64,000 nucleotides of DNA. Origin: Sphingomonas sp. CCH10-B3. Lineage in GTDB: Bacteria > Pseudomonadota > Alphaproteobacteria > Sphingomonadales > Sphingomonadaceae. Location: NCBI RefSeq assembly GCF_001556185.1, contig NZ_LSIJ01000064.1, positions 1 through 64,000 on the forward strand. Direction: 5' to 3'. The translations under genes and the position numbers were made by a program. Positions 62,007 through 64,000 of the stretch are shown one piece after another (the first letter of the stretch is position 1; each line of letters starts with the position of its first letter). A model generated the notes under the pieces. That model was not told where the DNA came from and made no database searches. It saw only the letters and a list, made by a program, of their open reading frames with translations.

Positions 62007-62368
62007 TCGCGCAGCCGCCGCAGCGCGTCGCACGCCTGCTCGGCAATCCAGGCCAGCCGCAGCGGGGAAGGTGCCAGCGGATCGAGCTGCTCGATCGCGC
62101 TGCAGGCGCCCGCCAGCGCAACCGCGCCCACGCCCGATGCCGCGCCGCGCAAGGCATGCGCCTGCCGCGACGCGAGCCGCGGCTGCGAAGCCGCCATCGC
62201 GGACAGGATCGACTTCACGCGCGGCGGGATGTCCTGCAGCATAAGATCGATCAGCGTGCGAAGCGCGACGTCGCCCAGCGCCGCGCGCAGATCGGCAAGC
62301 TTTTCCTCGTCGAGAACGATATCGACCAAGGGCGGCCGTGCCGCTGGCACGAAGGTGGCGGGCGTCAT
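61982..62368 (-). CDS. Hpt-domain phosphotransfer protein
   Basis: 128 residues from the ATG at 62368, which overlaps the stop of the hybrid kinase by four bases. The phospho-accepting His71 lies in RQAHALRGAASGVGAVAL, a clear Hpt motif, within a four-helix bundle. It should relay phosphate between the receiver of the hybrid kinase and the LuxR-type regulator. Confidence 0.9.
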   Translation of the reverse strand: MTPATFVPAARPPLVDIVLDEEKLADLRAALGDVALRTLIDLMLQDIPPRVKSILSAMAASQPRLASRQAHALRGAASGVGAVALAGACSAIEQLDPLAPSPLRLAWIAEQACDALRRLRDQLSTSSD

Positions 62369-64000
62369 GCCGGGACATCCCGGATCGCTGCTGGCGCAAC
62401 CCGATCGGGACCAGGCGCGGTCCAGCGCGCGATCATTGCCGACAGGCTGGCCATGGTGACGGGCTTGGGAAGATGGTCCTGCATCCCGGCGTCGCGGCAC
62501 TGGTCGATGTCGGTCGCATAGGCATTGGCGGTCAGCGCGACGATCGGCAGCCGGTCGGCGTCGATTCCGCTGGCGCGGATCGCGCGCGTCGCGTCAATCC
62601 CGTCGCAGACGGGCATCTGGATATCCATCAGCACCAGTTCATAGGGTGCGTCGCCGCGTGCCGCCGCGATCACGCGGTCGGCGGCCGCCTCGCCATCGGC
62701 GACGATGTCGGGGACGATGTCCATCTTCGCCAGCATCGCGCGGATCAACTGCTGGTTGACCGGATGATCCTCAGCCACCAGCACGCGTAAGCCTGCTGAC
62801 GGTCGGGCTGTGGCCTGATTGGCGTCGGGCAGAGCGGGCGCGACGACATCATCCTCGCCTGCGACCAGCAGCGGAATGCAGAAGCGGACGGTCGTGCCGA
62901 CGCCGGGTGTGCTGTCGAGCGCAATCGTGCCTGCCATCAGCCGGACCAGCTCGGCACTGATCGCCAGCCCAAGCCCCGACCCGCCATAGCGTCGCGCGGT
63001 GGTTTCGTCGGCCTGCACGAACTCGCCGAAAACGGCTTGCTGGTGATCGCGGTCGATACCGATGCCGGTATCGCTGACGGCAATCTGAAGCATGTCCTGA
63101 TCGCCATCGGTCGCGATCGACACTGCAACCGAGATATCGCCCTCATCGGTGAATTTGACGGCATTGCCGATCAAGTTGAGGATCACCTGACGCAGCCGAA
63201 GGTCATCCCCCAGCACGGTCTGGGGCACGTCATCGGCAATCGAGGTGATGATCGTCAGCCCCTTTTGATCGACGAGCGGTTTCATCAGTGACGCGCAGTT
63301 GCGCAGCAATTGGCGGACGTCGACCGCGTGGCAGCCGATCATCATTTGCCCGACTTCAATCTTCGACAGATCGAGGATGTCGTTCAGGAGCCGCATCATC
63401 GCCGCGCCGGAATCGGCAATCATCTGCACCTTGCCGCGCTGCGCGTCGGTGAGCGGTTCCGCGAGCAGCAAGTCGGTAAAGCCGATCACCCCGTTCATCG
63501 GCGTGCGGATCTCATGGCTCATATTGGCAAGGAAGGTGCTTTTGGCCCGCGCGGCGGCCTCGGCATCGGCGCGCGCCTGGCGCAGCGCCGCTTCGCGCTC
63601 GTGGCGCTCGGTCACGTCGCGGACCGAATCCGAAATCTCGATGATCCGCCCGTCGGCGCCGCGGTGGAAGCGCGGTTTGGCCTCGAGCCAGCGGACCCGG
63701 CCGTCCTTGGCGCGAACGCGGTATTCGATCGTCATCCGGTCGCCGGATTTGCAGCTTTCGGCAAAAGCCTTGGCGACGCGTTGATGATCGTCGGGCAAGA
63801 TGAATTCAAACGGGGTCCGACCGACGAGTTCCTCGGGACGAAAGCCGAGCATGTCCTCGACCGAGGGCGACATGTAGCGGAACCTGCCATCGACGCCATA
63901 GACCGAAATGACATCGCTCAGATTGCTCGCGAGCAGGCGATAGCGATGCTCGCTTTCGGTCAGCGCGAGCGCCGCCAGATGCTGGTCGGTGATGTCCTGG
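62365..64000 (-). CDS. Hybrid sensor histidine kinase with PAS domains (5' end outside window)
   Basis: At least 545 residues, continuing beyond the window edge. From the truncated end: the tail of a PAS/PAC unit, a PAS domain (SNLSDVISVYGVDGRFRYMSPSVEDMLGF, then VRDVTERHEREAALRQA), HisKA with the autophosphorylated His in FLANMSHEIRTPMNGVIGF, HATPase (NLIGNAVKFTDEG, DTGIGI, GSGLGLAIS) and a C-terminal receiver (VLMDIQMPVCDG). No membrane segment is seen in the part present. The signal is unknown. The order kinase, Hpt, LuxR regulator indicates a four-step phosphorelay. Confidence 0.93.
   Translation of the reverse strand, partial: QDITDQHLAALALTESEHRYRLLASNLSDVISVYGVDGRFRYMSPSVEDMLGFRPEELVGRTPFEFILPDDHQRVAKAFAESCKSGDRMTIEYRVRAKDGRVRWLEAKPRFHRGADGRIIEISDSVRDVTERHEREAALRQARADAEAAARAKSTFLANMSHEIRTPMNGVIGFTDLLLAEPLTDAQRGKVQMIADSGAAMMRLLNDILDLSKIEVGQMMIGCHAVDVRQLLRNCASLMKPLVDQKGLTIITSIADDVPQTVLGDDLRLRQVILNLIGNAVKFTDEGDISVAVSIATDGDQDMLQIAVSDTGIGIDRDHQQAVFGEFVQADETTARRYGGSGLGLAISAELVRLMAGTIALDSTPGVGTTVRFCIPLLVAGEDDVVAPALPDANQATARPSAGLRVLVAEDHPVNQQLIRAMLAKMDIVPDIVADGEAAADRVIAAARGDAPYELVLMDIQMPVCDGIDATRAIRASGIDADRLPIVALTANAYATDIDQCRDAGMQDHLPKPVTMASLSAMIARWTAPGPDRVAPAAIRDVPA

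Overview
The window is high-GC DNA, gene-dense and full of 4-bp stop/start overlaps. It most resembles a chromosome segment of an alphaproteobacterium of the order Sphingomonadales. Signs of this are large TonB-dependent receptors, a complete ccoNOQPGHIS operon behind an FNR-type box, a ManD dehydratase that keeps the catalytic residue numbers of the Novosphingobium aromaticivorans enzyme, a DUF1134 protein, and a chemotaxis operon with CheD and two CheB-like proteins. I see no insertion sequence, integrase, phage gene, CRISPR array or rRNA. One tRNA-Ser(GCT) is present. All family calls were made by reading the sequence, without database searches.

Layout. 1-4.3 kb: housekeeping (3' end of an OmpA-like gene, ygfZ, pyrC, a DoxX-like protein, a DUF1134 protein, tRNA-Ser). 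4.1-14.3 kb: a low-oxygen block. hemN and ompW diverge around one FNR-type site, and the cbb3 oxidase operon ccoNOQPGHIS has its own site upstream. 14.3-15.8 kb: an AraC regulator divergent from an AhpD-like protein. 15.9-24.7 kb: one minus-strand chemotaxis operon (MCP, STAS, CheA, CheR, CheB, CheD, CheY, CheW, a CheB paralogue lacking two catalytic residues, and a small unknown protein).

25-38 kb: an unusual catabolic-looking region. It has an AceE/transketolase-like enzyme, a probably Tat-exported class V aminotransferase fold protein, and an operon of TonB receptor, WrbA, a VOC-alpha/beta-hydrolase fusion and two single-domain MetE-like proteins. An IclR regulator, a CaiB-type CoA transferase and a short citrate-synthase-like lyase complete it. 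Two promoters here each carry a pair of TTCG-N5-CGAA boxes with identical 19-bp centre spacing, which ties most of the region into one predicted IclR regulon. No described pathway that I know matches this gene set. It is my leading candidate for an undescribed system.

38.2-42.9 kb: dctD-dctB and divergent dctA for C4-dicarboxylate uptake; DctD has lost the GAFTGA loop. 43-52 kb: a sugar-acid/glycoside block (TonB receptor, SGNH-type esterase, an internally deleted GntR regulator, manD, a hexuronate-type MFS transporter, a cytoplasmic GH31 enzyme). 52.2-61.1 kb: five minus-strand exported proteins, mostly DUF11-like, including a 1699-residue protein with a predicted outer-membrane barrel. 61.4-64 kb: a phosphorelay (LuxR-type regulator, Hpt protein, and a hybrid histidine kinase cut by the window end).
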